From Aldehydirespirator sp028819505 (GTDB taxonomy: Bacteria > Actinomycetota > Acidimicrobiia > Acidimicrobiales > Aldehydirespiratoraceae), in the NCBI GenBank assembly GCA_965207755.1, contig OZ242297.1, positions 1 through 64,000 of the forward strand: DNA of 64,000 nucleotides, read 5' to 3'. The notes under the pieces are model-generated. The model did not search any database and was not told the DNA's origin. It saw only the letters and a list, made by a program, of their open reading frames with translations. Each line of letters begins with the position of its first letter. Positions within the stretch are counted from its first letter, which is position 1. Made by a program: the position numbers and the translations under genes. Shown here in pieces: positions 8,241 through 16,256 of the stretch.

Positions 8241-9220
8241 CGATCACCTTCCAGCTCCGCGGTCATGGTTGCGAAGGCCTCGGCCGCGTGATCCACGCCT
8301 TCGTGCAGGTCGTCCTGGAGCAGGGCGAGCCCTATGCTCGCAGGCCGGTGCTCGCGGACCAGTTCCGCCAGCCGCCGGCCCACCATCGGGGGTTGGCCGG
8401 CCAGCATCACCCGTTCGAACACGGTGTCGTCGATCAGCGCTCGCGCCGGTTCCGGGTCGCCGGCGCGGAGCGCCCCGGCGGCCGCCCTCACGGCCCCGAC
8501 GTCGAGCCCGAGCTCCTCGCGCACCTCCAGCGGGGTGTCGAGCAGCGACCAGATCATCTCGGGCCGGTGCCGCTCCACCGCCTCCTCGGTGAAGGCCACG
8601 CTCGGATACAGCGCGATGTCGATCGGGCGCTCCGACCGGGCCCAGTCGACGACGGCGGGGTAGCGGAACGGGGGCATGCCCGACACGAAGGCCCCGTCGG
8701 CCAGCTCGGACGCGAGCCGGTTGAGCCGGGGCCCGCGGGCTCCCACGAACACCGGCATCGGCGCCCCGGCGGACGCCTCGTCGACGGCGACGTCCGGCGG
8801 CGTGTAACCGGCCGCCGGCGTCCCGGTCGCAACCGCCCGGGTGATGTCGAGGAACTCGCGCACACGGTCGACGGGCTTGCGGGCCTCCAGGCCGAACGGC
8901 GCCAGCGACATCTGTCCCCCCGCACCGACACCGAGCACGGCTCGGCCGCCGCTGAGCTCGTGGACGGTGAGCATGCTCGCGGCGGTTACGCCCGGATGGC
9001 GCACGTACGGGTTCGTGACGCCGGTGGCCAGCCGGATCCGGTCGGTGACGACCGCGGCGGCGGCGAGCACAGCGAAGGGATCGCGTGCCGGCCCCTCGTC
9101 GCCCACCCACAGCTCGTCGAGGCCGCGGTCCTCGACATGGCGGGCCAGGTCGACCAGCCCGGGAGCGGGCGCGGAGGGGAATATCCACACGCCGACCGCA
9201 GGAACGGTGCCGCCGCTCAC
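8228..9220 (-). CDS. LLM-class flavin/F420-dependent oxidoreductase
   Basis: A 330-residue LLM protein. It opens VPAVGVWIFPSAPAPGLVDL, has DELWVGDEGPARDPFAVLAA, the family motif TNPYVRHPGVTAAS and the glycine-rich GRAVLGVGAGGQMSL. GTG start at 9220. Only 23 nt separate it from the divergent carboxymuconolactone-type gene, so any promoter must overlap a coding region. It heads an operon with the next LLM gene (13-nt overlap) and the serine hydrolase fragment. Likely a step in degradation of an aromatic or heterocyclic compound; the substrate cannot be named. Confidence 0.85.
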   Translation of the reverse strand: MSGGTVPAVGVWIFPSAPAPGLVDLARHVEDRGLDELWVGDEGPARDPFAVLAAAAVVTDRIRLATGVTNPYVRHPGVTAASMLTVHELSGGRAVLGVGAGGQMSLAPFGLEARKPVDRVREFLDITRAVATGTPAAGYTPPDVAVDEASAGAPMPVFVGARGPRLNRLASELADGAFVSGMPPFRYPAVVDWARSERPIDIALYPSVAFTEEAVERHRPEMIWSLLDTPLEVREELGLDVGAVRAAAGALRAGDPEPARALIDDTVFERVMLAGQPPMVGRRLAELVREHRPASIGLALLQDDLHEGVDHAAEAFATMTAELEGDRWSA

Positions 9221-9243
9221 GGCACCGGTCTACCATCGCAGCG

Positions 9244-9822
9244 ATGGCCTGGATCGACACCGTCCCGTTCCACGACGCTGCCGGTGCGCTCCGCGACGCC
9301 TACGACTGGCAGGCGGCGAAGCTCGGCGAGCCCGCCGAGTTCACCATGCTCGGCAGCCTCTACCCCCCGATCGTCGAGGAGCGGCTCCGGCTCTACCGCG
9401 CCGTGGAGCATTGCCCGTCGCAGCTCACCGCCGTCGAGCGCCAGTCGGCCGCCCTGGTGACGTCCCGTCTCAACGGCACCGACCATTGCGCCTCGGGTCT
9501 GCGGCTCAAGCTCGAGTCGCTCGGGCTGGCCGGCGGCGTGCTGGACGCCATCGACGCCGACCCGGCCCGCGTGCAGTCCGGGGACGGCCGCCTCGACGCG
9601 GTCTGCGCGTATGCCGCCAAGCTCACGCTGTCGCCCGCCGCGGTGACCGAGCGCGATCTCGAACCGCTGCGAGAGCACGGGCTGAGCGACCTCGACATCC
9701 TCGACCTCAACAACATGGTCGCCTACTACGCCTACATCAATCGGGTGGTGATGGGGCTCGGGCTGCGCAGCGTGATGACGTCCACCCATCAGGCGACCAG
9801 CGCCGTCCCGGACGAGCCTTAG
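9244..9822 (+). CDS. carboxymuconolactone decarboxylase/AhpD-like protein
   Basis: A 192-residue all-helical protein. The ATG at 9244 is preferred because it gives MAWIDTVPFHDAAGALRDAY, the usual opening of peroxidase-related AhpD-like proteins. Features are EFTMLGSLYPPIVEERLRLY, LTAVERQSAALVTSRLNGTD and DLNNMVAYYAYINRVVMGLG. In active AhpD relatives a CxxC lies after the NG; here the place reads NGTDHCASG, so only one Cys remains and classical disulphide peroxidase activity is unlikely. It is divergent from one LLM gene and convergent with another (11-nt gap). Probably acts in the same catabolic module. Confidence 0.75.
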   Translation: MAWIDTVPFHDAAGALRDAYDWQAAKLGEPAEFTMLGSLYPPIVEERLRLYRAVEHCPSQLTAVERQSAALVTSRLNGTDHCASGLRLKLESLGLAGGVLDAIDADPARVQSGDGRLDAVCAYAAKLTLSPAAVTERDLEPLREHGLSDLDILDLNNMVAYYAYINRVVMGLGLRSVMTSTHQATSAVPDEP

Positions 9823-9833
9823 CCGCGGCGGGT

Positions 9834-10637
9834 TCACAGCTGGGGCATCACCTCGGCGGCGAGCATCTCGACGGTTCGCAGGGAGCCGGCGTCGTCCTGC
9901 CCGGGGATGATCGAGAGGTCCCCGACGCCGAGTTCAGCGTACCGGCCGAGGGTGTCGACGAGCTCGCCGGCCGAGCCGGTGACCGCGTGCCAGTCGACGA
10001 CGTTGCCGGTCACATCGTGTGCGCCGTATTCGAGCCGGGTCCGATGGGCGAGGAACTCCCCACCCGCGTCGAAGAACCGCCGGGCGATGGGGGCGAGTTC
10101 GTCGGGGGTGGCCCGCGAGGACAGGAAGGGCAGACCCAGCGCCGCGGCTCGGGCCATGGTCGCGGCCGCTCCGGCCAGCCACACCGGCGGCGGGCCGGTG
10201 CTTGAGGGTCCGGGGGACAGCGTCTCGTCGACGAGCAGCCGGCGGAGGTCGGCCAGGCTCGCGTCGAAGACGGCGGCCCGGTCGGCGAAGGCGATGCCCC
10301 TCGCTTCGAGGTCATGGGCCCAGAACCCGGGCGTGACGACGAGAACGAACCCGCCGCCCGCCATCCGGTGCAGCGTGTTGGCCTGCTTGGCGAGCCACGA
10401 CGGATCGCGCAGCGGGAGGATCGCAGCCGCGATGCCGACCCGGGCGGTGGGATACCGACCGGCCAGCCACGCCAGCTCGGACAGGCTCTCCATCGCGCCG
10501 GCCCATCCGGTGAAGTCCGGGTTGGCGAGGTAGCCGTCGCCGAGCCACAGCGTGTCGAGGCCGCCCTCCACGGCGATCCGGCTCAGCTCGAGCGTGGTCT
10601 CCCGGGTGGTGGCGAACGGCGAGATCCCGATCCGCAC
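9834..10637 (-). CDS. LLM-class flavin/F420-dependent oxidoreductase
   Basis: A 267-residue LLM protein, shorter than the two neighbours. It opens RIGISPFATTRETTLELSRI, has GLDTLWLGDGYLANPDFTGW, the bulge strand ARVGIAAAILPLRDPSWLAK and GGFVLVVTPGFWAHD. GTG start at 10637 with GGAG 5 nt upstream. It stands alone, convergent with the AhpD-like gene. Substrate unknown; clustering of three LLM genes suggests a shared pathway. Confidence 0.82.
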   Translation of the reverse strand: MRIGISPFATTRETTLELSRIAVEGGLDTLWLGDGYLANPDFTGWAGAMESLSELAWLAGRYPTARVGIAAAILPLRDPSWLAKQANTLHRMAGGGFVLVVTPGFWAHDLEARGIAFADRAAVFDASLADLRRLLVDETLSPGPSSTGPPPVWLAGAAATMARAAALGLPFLSSRATPDELAPIARRFFDAGGEFLAHRTRLEYGAHDVTGNVVDWHAVTGSAGELVDTLGRYAELGVGDLSIIPGQDDAGSLRTVEMLAAEVMPQL

Positions 10638-10934
10638 GTCAGCTCCGGTGCATCGTCAGCCCACCTCTCGCGACGGGAGCGGCTTCATGGTTGGTGATCA
10701 TCGCGTGGGTGCCGGACCGCTTCCCGCCCGGCCGCTTGAGCAGCGGCCGGCCGGGGGCCGATTCGCGGCCGGGGGCCGATCCGCGGCCGGGGGCCGATCC
10801 GCTGGCGGTGCGCTCCCTGCTGGCGTGCGCTCACTACCGCTGCCGGTGCGTTCCCTACCGCTGCCGGTGCGTTCCCTGCTGGCTGTCCGCGCCTCGGCGG
10901 CGTCGCTCACCGGCCCGACAATACTGAGCCACCG
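10638..10934. repeat. intergenic tandem repeats between LLM and ogt
   Basis: No gene is seen in these 297 nt. They contain three near-identical 18-nt units, GCCGGGGGCCGATTCGCG at 10750-10767, 10768-10785 and 10786-10803. They are followed by two copies of a 20-nt unit (ACCGCTGCCGGTGCGTTCCC) around 10840-10880 and related shorter pieces. Composition is GC-rich and non-coding in all frames. Confidence 0.7.
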
Positions 10935-11525
10935 TCAACCCGGCTGACTGTCGGCCGCTGTCAGCCCAGAGCCCCCTCGTGTCGGAGCAGGAGCCCGACG
11001 CTCGCGACCCCGGCCGTCTGATGTCGCCAGGGCCCCCTCGTGTCGGAGCAGGAGCGTCTTGGTTGCCAACCCGCCGCCGAAGCCGACGAGTGAGCCGTTG
11101 GCTCCGATGACCCGGTGGCACGGCAGCACGATCGGCACGGGGTTGCGGCCGTTGGCCTGCCCCACGGCCCGGACCGCCTTGGGGCGACCGATCAGTGCGG
11201 CCTGCTCGCCGTAGCTGCGGGTGCTGCCGTAGGGGATGTCGCCGAGTGCCCGCCAGGCGGCTTCCTGGAATTCGGTGCCGCGCAGGTCGAGGGGGAGGTC
11301 GAAGCTGGTGCGGTCGCCGCGGAAGTACTCGTCGAGCTGCGCGGCGGCCTTGGCGAGGATCGGGTGGTCCGAGCCGTCGAGCATGTCGGTCGGCAGTTCG
11401 ACCGAGGTCTCCTCGCCCCTCCAGCTCACGGCCCGCAGTCCGTTGTCGGTGGCCACGAGGCCGAGCGGCCCGATGGGGCTGTCGATGGTGGTGTGCCAAT
11501 GCGTGTCGTTCTGGTCTCGGCTCAT
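10935..11525 (-). CDS. ogt: methylated-DNA--[protein]-cysteine S-methyltransferase
   Basis: A 196-residue suicide alkyltransferase that removes O6-alkyl groups from guanine. The active-site motif is PCHRV at residues 135-139 (Cys136), with the helix-turn-helix Arg region STRSYGEQAALIGRPKAVRA before it and the Asn hinge in GQANGRNPVPIV. The ATG at 11525 overlaps the stop of the Ada-AlkA gene (ATGA), so both are translated from one mRNA, a natural alkylation-repair unit. The last 30 or so residues after LLRHEGALATSD are an extension created by a 60-nt direct repeat at 10971-11054, absent from normal family members. Confidence 0.92.
   Translation of the reverse strand: MSRDQNDTHWHTTIDSPIGPLGLVATDNGLRAVSWRGEETSVELPTDMLDGSDHPILAKAAAQLDEYFRGDRTSFDLPLDLRGTEFQEAAWRALGDIPYGSTRSYGEQAALIGRPKAVRAVGQANGRNPVPIVLPCHRVIGANGSLVGFGGGLATKTLLLRHEGALATSDGRGRERRAPAPTRGGSGLTAADSQPG
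10971..11054. repeat. 60-nt-period direct repeat lengthening ogt
   Basis: The 24-nt block that begins GCCCCCTCGTGTCGGAGCAG occurs at 10971-10994 and again at 11031-11054, exactly 60 nt apart. The second copy is the normal end of ogt coding sequence. The first is a downstream duplicate that moved the stop codon to 10935 and added a C-terminal tail. Confidence 0.75.
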
Positions 11526-13147
11526 GGCTTTGCTCTCCTTGCGGGTCGGGATGTGGGTTGATGGAGCCCGCCGTCAATCGGGTGATCGGACGGGAGTCGG
11601 CGATGCGAGCCGGCGGCCGCGTTTGATGGAGCCCGCCGTCGATCGGGCGGGTGGTCGGACGGGAGTCGGCGATGCGAGCCGGCGGCCGCGTTCCAGAGAT
11701 GTTGCGCGGCCCATGACCGGTACGGGCGCCAGGACTCGGCCCGTGCCTGGAGTTCACGGGGGTTGCACGGCTGCCCGGTGAGATGAGCGACGGCGCGCCG
11801 CAGCCCCAGGTCGGCTGCCGGGAAGGCGTCGTCGTGGCCGAAGACCCTCATGGCGATGAGATGCGCGCTCCACGGACCGATTCCCTCGAGTTGGCACAGC
11901 TGCGCCACGGTGTCGTCGAGGCTGTGGGCGGCCTCCAAGTCGAGATCACCGCTCGACACTGCCCGTGCGACGCCGATGATCGTGTCGATCCTGCGCTGCG
12001 TGAACCCCAGTCCGGCGAGGCCGCGGGCTCCCGCCTCGGCCAGCGCCGCCGCGCTGGGGAACAGGTGGGTGGGGATGGGGCCCGAGGGTGGCCGGTGCAG
12101 GACCGGCGGTGCCTGGTCGCGGGCCGTTTCGTCGACGGTGGTCTGGGCGACGCTGAGGGGAACGCCGAGACGCCGGGCGATGCGGCCGCACATGGTCGAT
12201 GCCGCGGCTACCGAGACCTGCTGACCGGCCACGATCCTGACGACGGTCTCGAACCGGTCCCACGATCGGAGCACACGCAAGCCGGGTGCGGCTCGCATCA
12301 GCGGACCGATGACCGGATCGTCGTCCAGCACGGCCGGGCGGTCGGGATCGGCGTCGGTGCCCAGCAGGGCGCGGGCGCGGTGTACGTCGTCGATGATCGA
12401 GTCGTAGGTCGGCAGGTGGAGCCGCAGCCGCAGATGCTCGCCGTCGGCCGCGTCGTCCACTTCGGCGATGCCGATGTGACCGCACACGCTGATGGAGCGC
12501 ACATAGGTGCCGTCGGCGGATTCCACGCCGGGGATCGCACGGGGAGCGTGGTGGGCCAGGAAGGCGCCGAAGTCGAAGGGCGCCATGTAGGGGACGGACA
12601 GCGTCAGGCCGCCGTCGATGCTGGGCCGTTCGCCCCGCCTGCGCTTCGAGCGCAGTTGGCTGGGCGTGAACCCGAAGAGGGAGGTCATGGCCCGGTGCAG
12701 CTGCCGCGCCCCGCCGAGGCCGGACGCTCTCGCGATGGCGTCGAACGGCAGGTCGGTCTCGTCGATCAGCCGGCGGGCGAAGTGGGCGCGCCGGGATCGG
12801 GCGATGGCACTCGGCGTCGCGCCGATGTGCAGTTCGAACAGCCGCCGCAGGTGCCGGGCGCTGTAGCCCACGTGGGAGGCGAGTGCCTGCTCGTCGTGGT
12901 CATCGAGGAAGCCGTCGGTGATGCGCAGCAGTGCGGCGGCCACGGGCTCGGGAGCGTCGAGGCCCGCCAGTGACCCGGCCCTGCGCTCGGGCCGGCACCG
13001 TAGGCAGGGCCGGTAGCCGGCGGCCTCGGCGGCGACCGAGCTGGGGTACCGGGCGGTGTTGCGGGCCAGCGGCCTGGCCGAGCACTCGGCCCGGCAGTAG
13101 ATGCCGGTGGTGGAGACCGCCTCCACTTGCATCGCCCCGGATCGCAC
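11522..13147 (-). CDS. bifunctional Ada-type regulator / AlkA DNA-3-methyladenine glycosylase
   Basis: A 541-residue fusion. The Ada N-terminal zinc site is GIYCRAEC (Cys18, Cys22) and YRPCLRCRPE (Cys48, Cys51), which accepts methyl groups from DNA phosphotriesters. An AraC-type helix-turn-helix region follows (residues about 75-165, ending GFTPSQLRSKRR). Then comes an AlkA domain with RIVAGQQVSVAAAS and the HhH LEGIGPWSAHLIAMR, with the catalytic Asp in AADLGLRRA. Residues ahead of GIYC are short for Ada, so the start at 13147 (GTG) is approximate. The C-terminus carries NAAAGSHRRLPSDHP twice, produced by a tandem DNA duplication. Coupled to ogt; probably self-regulated on alkylation. Confidence 0.88.
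   Translation of the reverse strand: MRSGAMQVEAVSTTGIYCRAECSARPLARNTARYPSSVAAEAAGYRPCLRCRPERRAGSLAGLDAPEPVAAALLRITDGFLDDHDEQALASHVGYSARHLRRLFELHIGATPSAIARSRRAHFARRLIDETDLPFDAIARASGLGGARQLHRAMTSLFGFTPSQLRSKRRRGERPSIDGGLTLSVPYMAPFDFGAFLAHHAPRAIPGVESADGTYVRSISVCGHIGIAEVDDAADGEHLRLRLHLPTYDSIIDDVHRARALLGTDADPDRPAVLDDDPVIGPLMRAAPGLRVLRSWDRFETVVRIVAGQQVSVAAASTMCGRIARRLGVPLSVAQTTVDETARDQAPPVLHRPPSGPIPTHLFPSAAALAEAGARGLAGLGFTQRRIDTIIGVARAVSSGDLDLEAAHSLDDTVAQLCQLEGIGPWSAHLIAMRVFGHDDAFPAADLGLRRAVAHLTGQPCNPRELQARAESWRPYRSWAAQHLWNAAAGSHRRLPSDHPPDRRRAPSNAAAGSHRRLPSDHPIDGGLHQPTSRPARRAKP
11560..11693. repeat. tandem duplication at the 3' end of the ada-alkA gene
   Basis: Two units of 65 and about 69 nt, starting GATGGAGCCCGCCGTC at 11560 and 11625 and ending GAGCCGGCGGCCGCGTT. 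The second differs by a few substitutions and a 4-nt insertion. It repeats the peptide NAAAGSHRRLPSDHP in the protein tail. Confidence 0.75.
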
Positions 13148-13283
13148 TCACCCAGTGTGCCGTCTCCGCGCCGCCCATGTCGGACAAGAACGGACATCAA
13201 CCCGAGCCGTTGAAGACATGCGTCGGCGGGATGCGCTGGCTGCGGGCCCGCACACGGTGCGGGTCGAGAAGACCGCTTCCTTT

Positions 13284-13305
13284 AACGTATAGTTATATAC
13301 GGTTT
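13284..13305. promoter_or_regulatory. palindromic promoter/operator of the HEPN-MNT pair
   Basis: Directly before the antitoxin ATG (13306) lies AACGTATAGTTATATACGGT, an AT-rich near-palindrome (CGTATA and TATACG arms) that also supplies -10-like hexamers. It is strikingly AT-rich against its surroundings. A site of this kind ahead of a toxin-antitoxin operon suggests autorepression, perhaps by the winged-helix part of the MNT protein. Confidence 0.5.
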
Positions 13306-13944
13306 ATGAAAGTCCCGGCACCGTCGCTCGCGCCGATCCTGCGCTCGGATGCGCAGGGCCGCATCCTGGCGCGGGTGCTCGCCGATCCGGAGAAGAGTCA
13401 CAGCTTGTCGGACTTGGTCACCTGGTCGAAGACCTCCATGCCCACGGTCATACGCGAGGTCCGGCGAGCCGAGGAGGCGGGCATAGTGGTCACCGAGAAG
13501 GTCGGCCCCATCCGGTTTGTGCGCGCCGGGGTTGACCATCTTCTGTACGACTCCGTGCGTCGGATCATCCTTGCCACCTACGGCCCGCCGGTCGTGGTGG
13601 CTGAGGAGTTCGCAGACGTGGAGGGCGCTGATGCCGTCCTGCTGTTCGGCTCGTGGGCCGCACGGTATGCGGGCGAGCCCGGCCGAGCGCCCAACGACGT
13701 TGACGTGCTCGTGGTCGGCAGCGCCGACCGCGATGTCGTGGATGAGGCCGCGGAGCGAGTCGAGCAACGGATCGGCATGCCGGTGCAGGCCACCGTGCGG
13801 ACTCGCTCGCAGTGGGAGTCCGGCCGAGAGAGTTTCATCCTCGAGATCAAGTCGCGAACGATGGTACCCGTCCTCGCGGACGCCGAACCGCCATCGGCAC
13901 CTGCACTTGGTGCGCTTGAGTCTGGAGGAGGCAAAGCCCGGTGA
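13306..13944 (+). CDS. MNT-type nucleotidyltransferase antitoxin with winged-helix N-terminus
   Basis: A 212-residue protein. Residues 1-75 look like a winged helix-turn-helix (LSDLVTWSKTSMPTVIREVR then a basic wing). Residues 112-140 hold the minimal nucleotidyltransferase core: LLFGSWAARY, with GS at 115-116, and NDVDVLVVG, with metal ligands Asp131 and Asp133. MntA-like antitoxins of this kind silence HEPN toxins by AMPylating them. The ATG at 13306 sits just behind the palindromic promoter. The stop overlaps the HEPN start (GTGA). Confidence 0.8.
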   Translation: MKVPAPSLAPILRSDAQGRILARVLADPEKSHSLSDLVTWSKTSMPTVIREVRRAEEAGIVVTEKVGPIRFVRAGVDHLLYDSVRRIILATYGPPVVVAEEFADVEGADAVLLFGSWAARYAGEPGRAPNDVDVLVVGSADRDVVDEAAERVEQRIGMPVQATVRTRSQWESGRESFILEIKSRTMVPVLADAEPPSAPALGALESGGGKAR

Positions 13945-14417
13945 GCTGGGCGCGTGGACGCGCATCTGTGGAGCAGCTGATCACCGACGGCGAGCTCGAG
14001 CGGGTGAGGCCCTCTGTCGAGATGGCGGCCCGCCTGATTGCTGATGCTGGCGCGCACATCAGCCTCGCTTCCAAAGGCACCGAAGAGGATCCCGCCGGTG
14101 TACTTCAGCTTTGCTACGACGCCACCCGCAAGGCGGCGACCGCTCTCCTCGCGGTGCAGGGGCTGCGAGCCACGACCCGAGGGGGCCACGTCGCTGTGAT
14201 TGACGCCGTCCGCGTCCAGTTCAACGATGAGGGCGGGATGGAGATATTCGGGCGTCTGCACGCTCTGCGTCGACGTCGCAACCGTGCCGAGTATCCCGAC
14301 GATGAGTCGCCGGGTGTCAACGAGGATGACGCCCGCAGGTCGCTCGACACCGCCCGGGCTGTTCTCCAGGCCGCCGAGCGGCTTCTTGGCAGCGGGCGCC
14401 TAGGGATCTTCGGCTAG
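13941..14417 (+). CDS. HEPN-domain toxin partner
   Basis: A 158-residue all-helical protein, GTG start at 13941 overlapping the MNT gene by 4 nt. LCYDATRKAATALLAVQGLRA and the final RRRRNRAEYPD (residues 110-120) match the HEPN fold of SAV_6107/HepT-like proteins, where an Arg-Asn...(His or Tyr) motif cuts RNA or is the AMPylation target. Here the usual final His is replaced by the AEYP form. With the upstream MNT gene it makes a HEPN-MNT toxin-antitoxin pair. RNase activity is inferred from the family. Confidence 0.72.
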   Translation: MSWARGRASVEQLITDGELERVRPSVEMAARLIADAGAHISLASKGTEEDPAGVLQLCYDATRKAATALLAVQGLRATTRGGHVAVIDAVRVQFNDEGGMEIFGRLHALRRRRNRAEYPDDESPGVNEDDARRSLDTARAVLQAAERLLGSGRLGIFG

Positions 14418-14559
14418 GACTTCACCGGGGTAGCTGTGCAGGCGCTTCGATGCGTCGACTCGGACGCGCCGGATCGACGGCGTCGACCCGCTGTCGAGCC
14501 GCTGGATCTGCTCCAGGATCTCGTTAGCGACCTCGGTGGCAGGCCGGACAGCCACGCTG
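14400..14559 (-). other. possible small ORF between DUF1697 and the HEPN gene
   Basis: Below the DUF1697 stop the reverse strand keeps a plausible coding frame with a GTG: VAVRPATEVANEILEQIQRL and on to VDASKRLHSYPGEVLAEDP, stopping at 14400 inside the convergent HEPN 3' end. It has no ribosome site that I can see and no recognised family. It may be a remnant. Confidence 0.25.
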
Positions 14560-14565
14560 CTTGCC

Positions 14566-15144
14566 TTAACCGCCCTGAGCGGCGCCCTGAGCGGTGCTCC
14601 GCTCGTCGAGGAGGCTCAGCAGCCTGGTCGTCGTCCTCCAGTTGCGGATGGTCATGTTCTGGTATTGCGGGGTGCTGGCGATCCGGCTCATCCGGCTCTG
14701 CGACAACCGCTCGCTGAGGCGCGAGAAGTAGAGCACCCCGGTGCCGGGCCACGCCCGGTCGACGCCGTCGCGCAACTCGACGGCTCGCAGAGCTTGACGG
14801 CTCGTCAGCGGCGCCTTCAGGAAGATCACATCGCAGTGGTGGACGTCGGGCGCGGCGCCAAACCCGTCCGGTGCCCGGGTGACGACACTGCGGAGCTGCC
14901 GGTGCGATCGCACCACCACGACGACCGACAGGCCGAAGGCGCTCTCGAGCATGGTCTCGATGTCGCCCTCCAGCGCTGCCGGCGGCCCGTCGGACTCGAA
15001 CAGCACGTTGCCGGACTGGATGTAGGTGCTGACCGCCTCGTGCCCGGCGTCCTCGAACGCGGCGCGCAGGTCGGCCATGCGCACGGTGTTCTTGCCGCCC
15101 ACGTTGATGCCTCGCAGCAGCGCCACATAGGTCGCCCTCGTCAC
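14566..15144 (-). CDS. DUF1697 family protein
   Basis: A 192-residue protein opening TRATYVALLRGINVGGKNTV, the hallmark of DUF1697, then RMADLRAAFEDAGHEAVSTY and IQSGNVLFESDG. GTG at 15144 is chosen because the family begins there. Biochemical role is unknown; the family is widespread and single-copy in many bacteria. It is convergent with the HEPN-MNT operon. The last residues (STAQGAAQGG) are low complexity. Confidence 0.85.
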   Translation of the reverse strand: MTRATYVALLRGINVGGKNTVRMADLRAAFEDAGHEAVSTYIQSGNVLFESDGPPAALEGDIETMLESAFGLSVVVVVRSHRQLRSVVTRAPDGFGAAPDVHHCDVIFLKAPLTSRQALRAVELRDGVDRAWPGTGVLYFSRLSERLSQSRMSRIASTPQYQNMTIRNWRTTTRLLSLLDERSTAQGAAQGG

Positions 15145-15386
15145 GGCCGGGACGGTAGCTCTCCAGACGCGCACAAGAAGCCTCACACGGGACTTCTTGG
15201 GGCGAGCGCGCTGTTGTCGGCTCTGGCGGGCCAGGTGGCTGCCGAAGCGGTCCGGCGGGCAAGCGACGCGTCGGTGAGCTGGTCCGGGAGGCGTCCGGCT
15301 AGACCCGGAGAGACCCGGCAACGCCTAGGTCAGCGTAGTTTTTTGAGGCCGGTGGCGAGCTGCCGGCCGCTTCTCTCGCGGTCTTC

Positions 15387-15417
15387 TTGGCAATGTGGCT
15401 CGCCTGTCGGCTATAAT
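15387..15417 (+). promoter_or_regulatory. sigma-70-type promoter for a leaderless mRNA
   Basis: TTGGCA at 15387-15392 and a perfect TATAAT at 15412-15417, spacer 19 nt. The seventh base after TATAAT is 15424 and a GTG codon begins at 15425, in frame with the downstream gene, so transcription would start on the start codon itself, as in many actinobacterial leaderless genes. Confidence 0.6.
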
Positions 15418-15424
15418 AGCCGCT

Positions 15425-16129
15425 GTGGGCGTCGAACTGAGCGAGAGTCTGGCTTTGGCGCGGGTCAGTCTGGCCTGTGGCCGCATGGTCGGAGGCTCGA
15501 GTGCCATGTTGGAGTGCTATCTCTTCGGGGTGCCCGAGGGCGCCCACAGCGAGCCTTGGGGCGGCGACTACCACCGCGAGGCCGTGGCCGTCTACAACGA
15601 GTCTCTGCCGTGGACATATCAGCGCGATATCGCAACACTGTTCCGTGACAGCCTGGGCGCCATGGCCAGGTGCCTGATCCCCGCGGAGTTGGTCGAGGAC
15701 TGGGCGATCGTCACCGCCTACATGCGCGAGGCCGCCGACGCCATCGAGGACTGGCTGGAGTCGGGCCAGCCGCGGCCGGACCGGTCGTGTGCGGCGGTGT
15801 CTCCCGGGGTGACGTCCGACGTTCCGAGGGTCGTCCACTGGGACGCCTTGGCTGCGCTGACCACCCAGGACGGCACTCGCAGGCTGAAGGCCGCCTGTGT
15901 CGCGGTGCAGCGGTATTTCGACGCTGAGGCGCCTCCGTCCCTGGACGCCTCTGAGCGGCTGATGCTGGAGAGCCTCGCGTCGGGGGCGGCTATCGCGGAC
16001 GTGGCGTCGAGGATGGGCTACTCGGAGCGTTCGATGTACCGCGAGCTGTCCAAGCTCTGGGACAAGCTCGGAGTGTCGGGCCGGGCCGCAGCCGTGCACA
16101 AGGCGACCGTGGAGGGCCTCATCGGCTAG
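15425..16129 (+). CDS. LuxR-type helix-turn-helix regulator
   Basis: A 234-residue protein. The C-terminal 60 residues are a LuxR/GerE-type HTH: LDASERLMLESLASGAAIAD, then VASRMGYSERSMYRELSKLW and DKLGVSGRAAAVHKATVEG. The N-terminal 150 residues have no recognisable receiver or sensor motif. An upstream GTG at 15395 would place the TATAAT inside the gene, so the GTG at 15425 is preferred. It faces the AbiE operon 3' end, and the target genes are unknown. The N-terminal region (ECYLFGVPEGAHSEPW) may be a small-ligand domain, but nothing supports a specific call. Confidence 0.72.
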   Translation: MGVELSESLALARVSLACGRMVGGSSAMLECYLFGVPEGAHSEPWGGDYHREAVAVYNESLPWTYQRDIATLFRDSLGAMARCLIPAELVEDWAIVTAYMREAADAIEDWLESGQPRPDRSCAAVSPGVTSDVPRVVHWDALAALTTQDGTRRLKAACVAVQRYFDAEAPPSLDASERLMLESLASGAAIADVASRMGYSERSMYRELSKLWDKLGVSGRAAAVHKATVEGLIG

Positions 16130-16256
16130 CCCCGCAGCCGCCGCCGCGGCGCTGGGACTGGAATTTTCCCGCGGAACTGCATTCCGACGACAGGGACCAG
16201 TCAGGGGCGGCCTCGGCCTCGACGCTGCTGCGTGCAACCCCGTCCTCTTGGCGGGC

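Noticed and set aside
7005..9460. Long plus-strand frames over the LLM genes
   Set aside because: Shadow frames; the reverse strand has intact LLM proteins with good starts and overlaps.
10750..10803. Possible CRISPR-like array
   Set aside because: Three 18-nt units are directly adjacent without spacers. A simple tandem repeat.
11783..12973. 396-residue plus-strand frame
   Set aside because: Antisense to the Ada-AlkA protein. Composition not protein-like.
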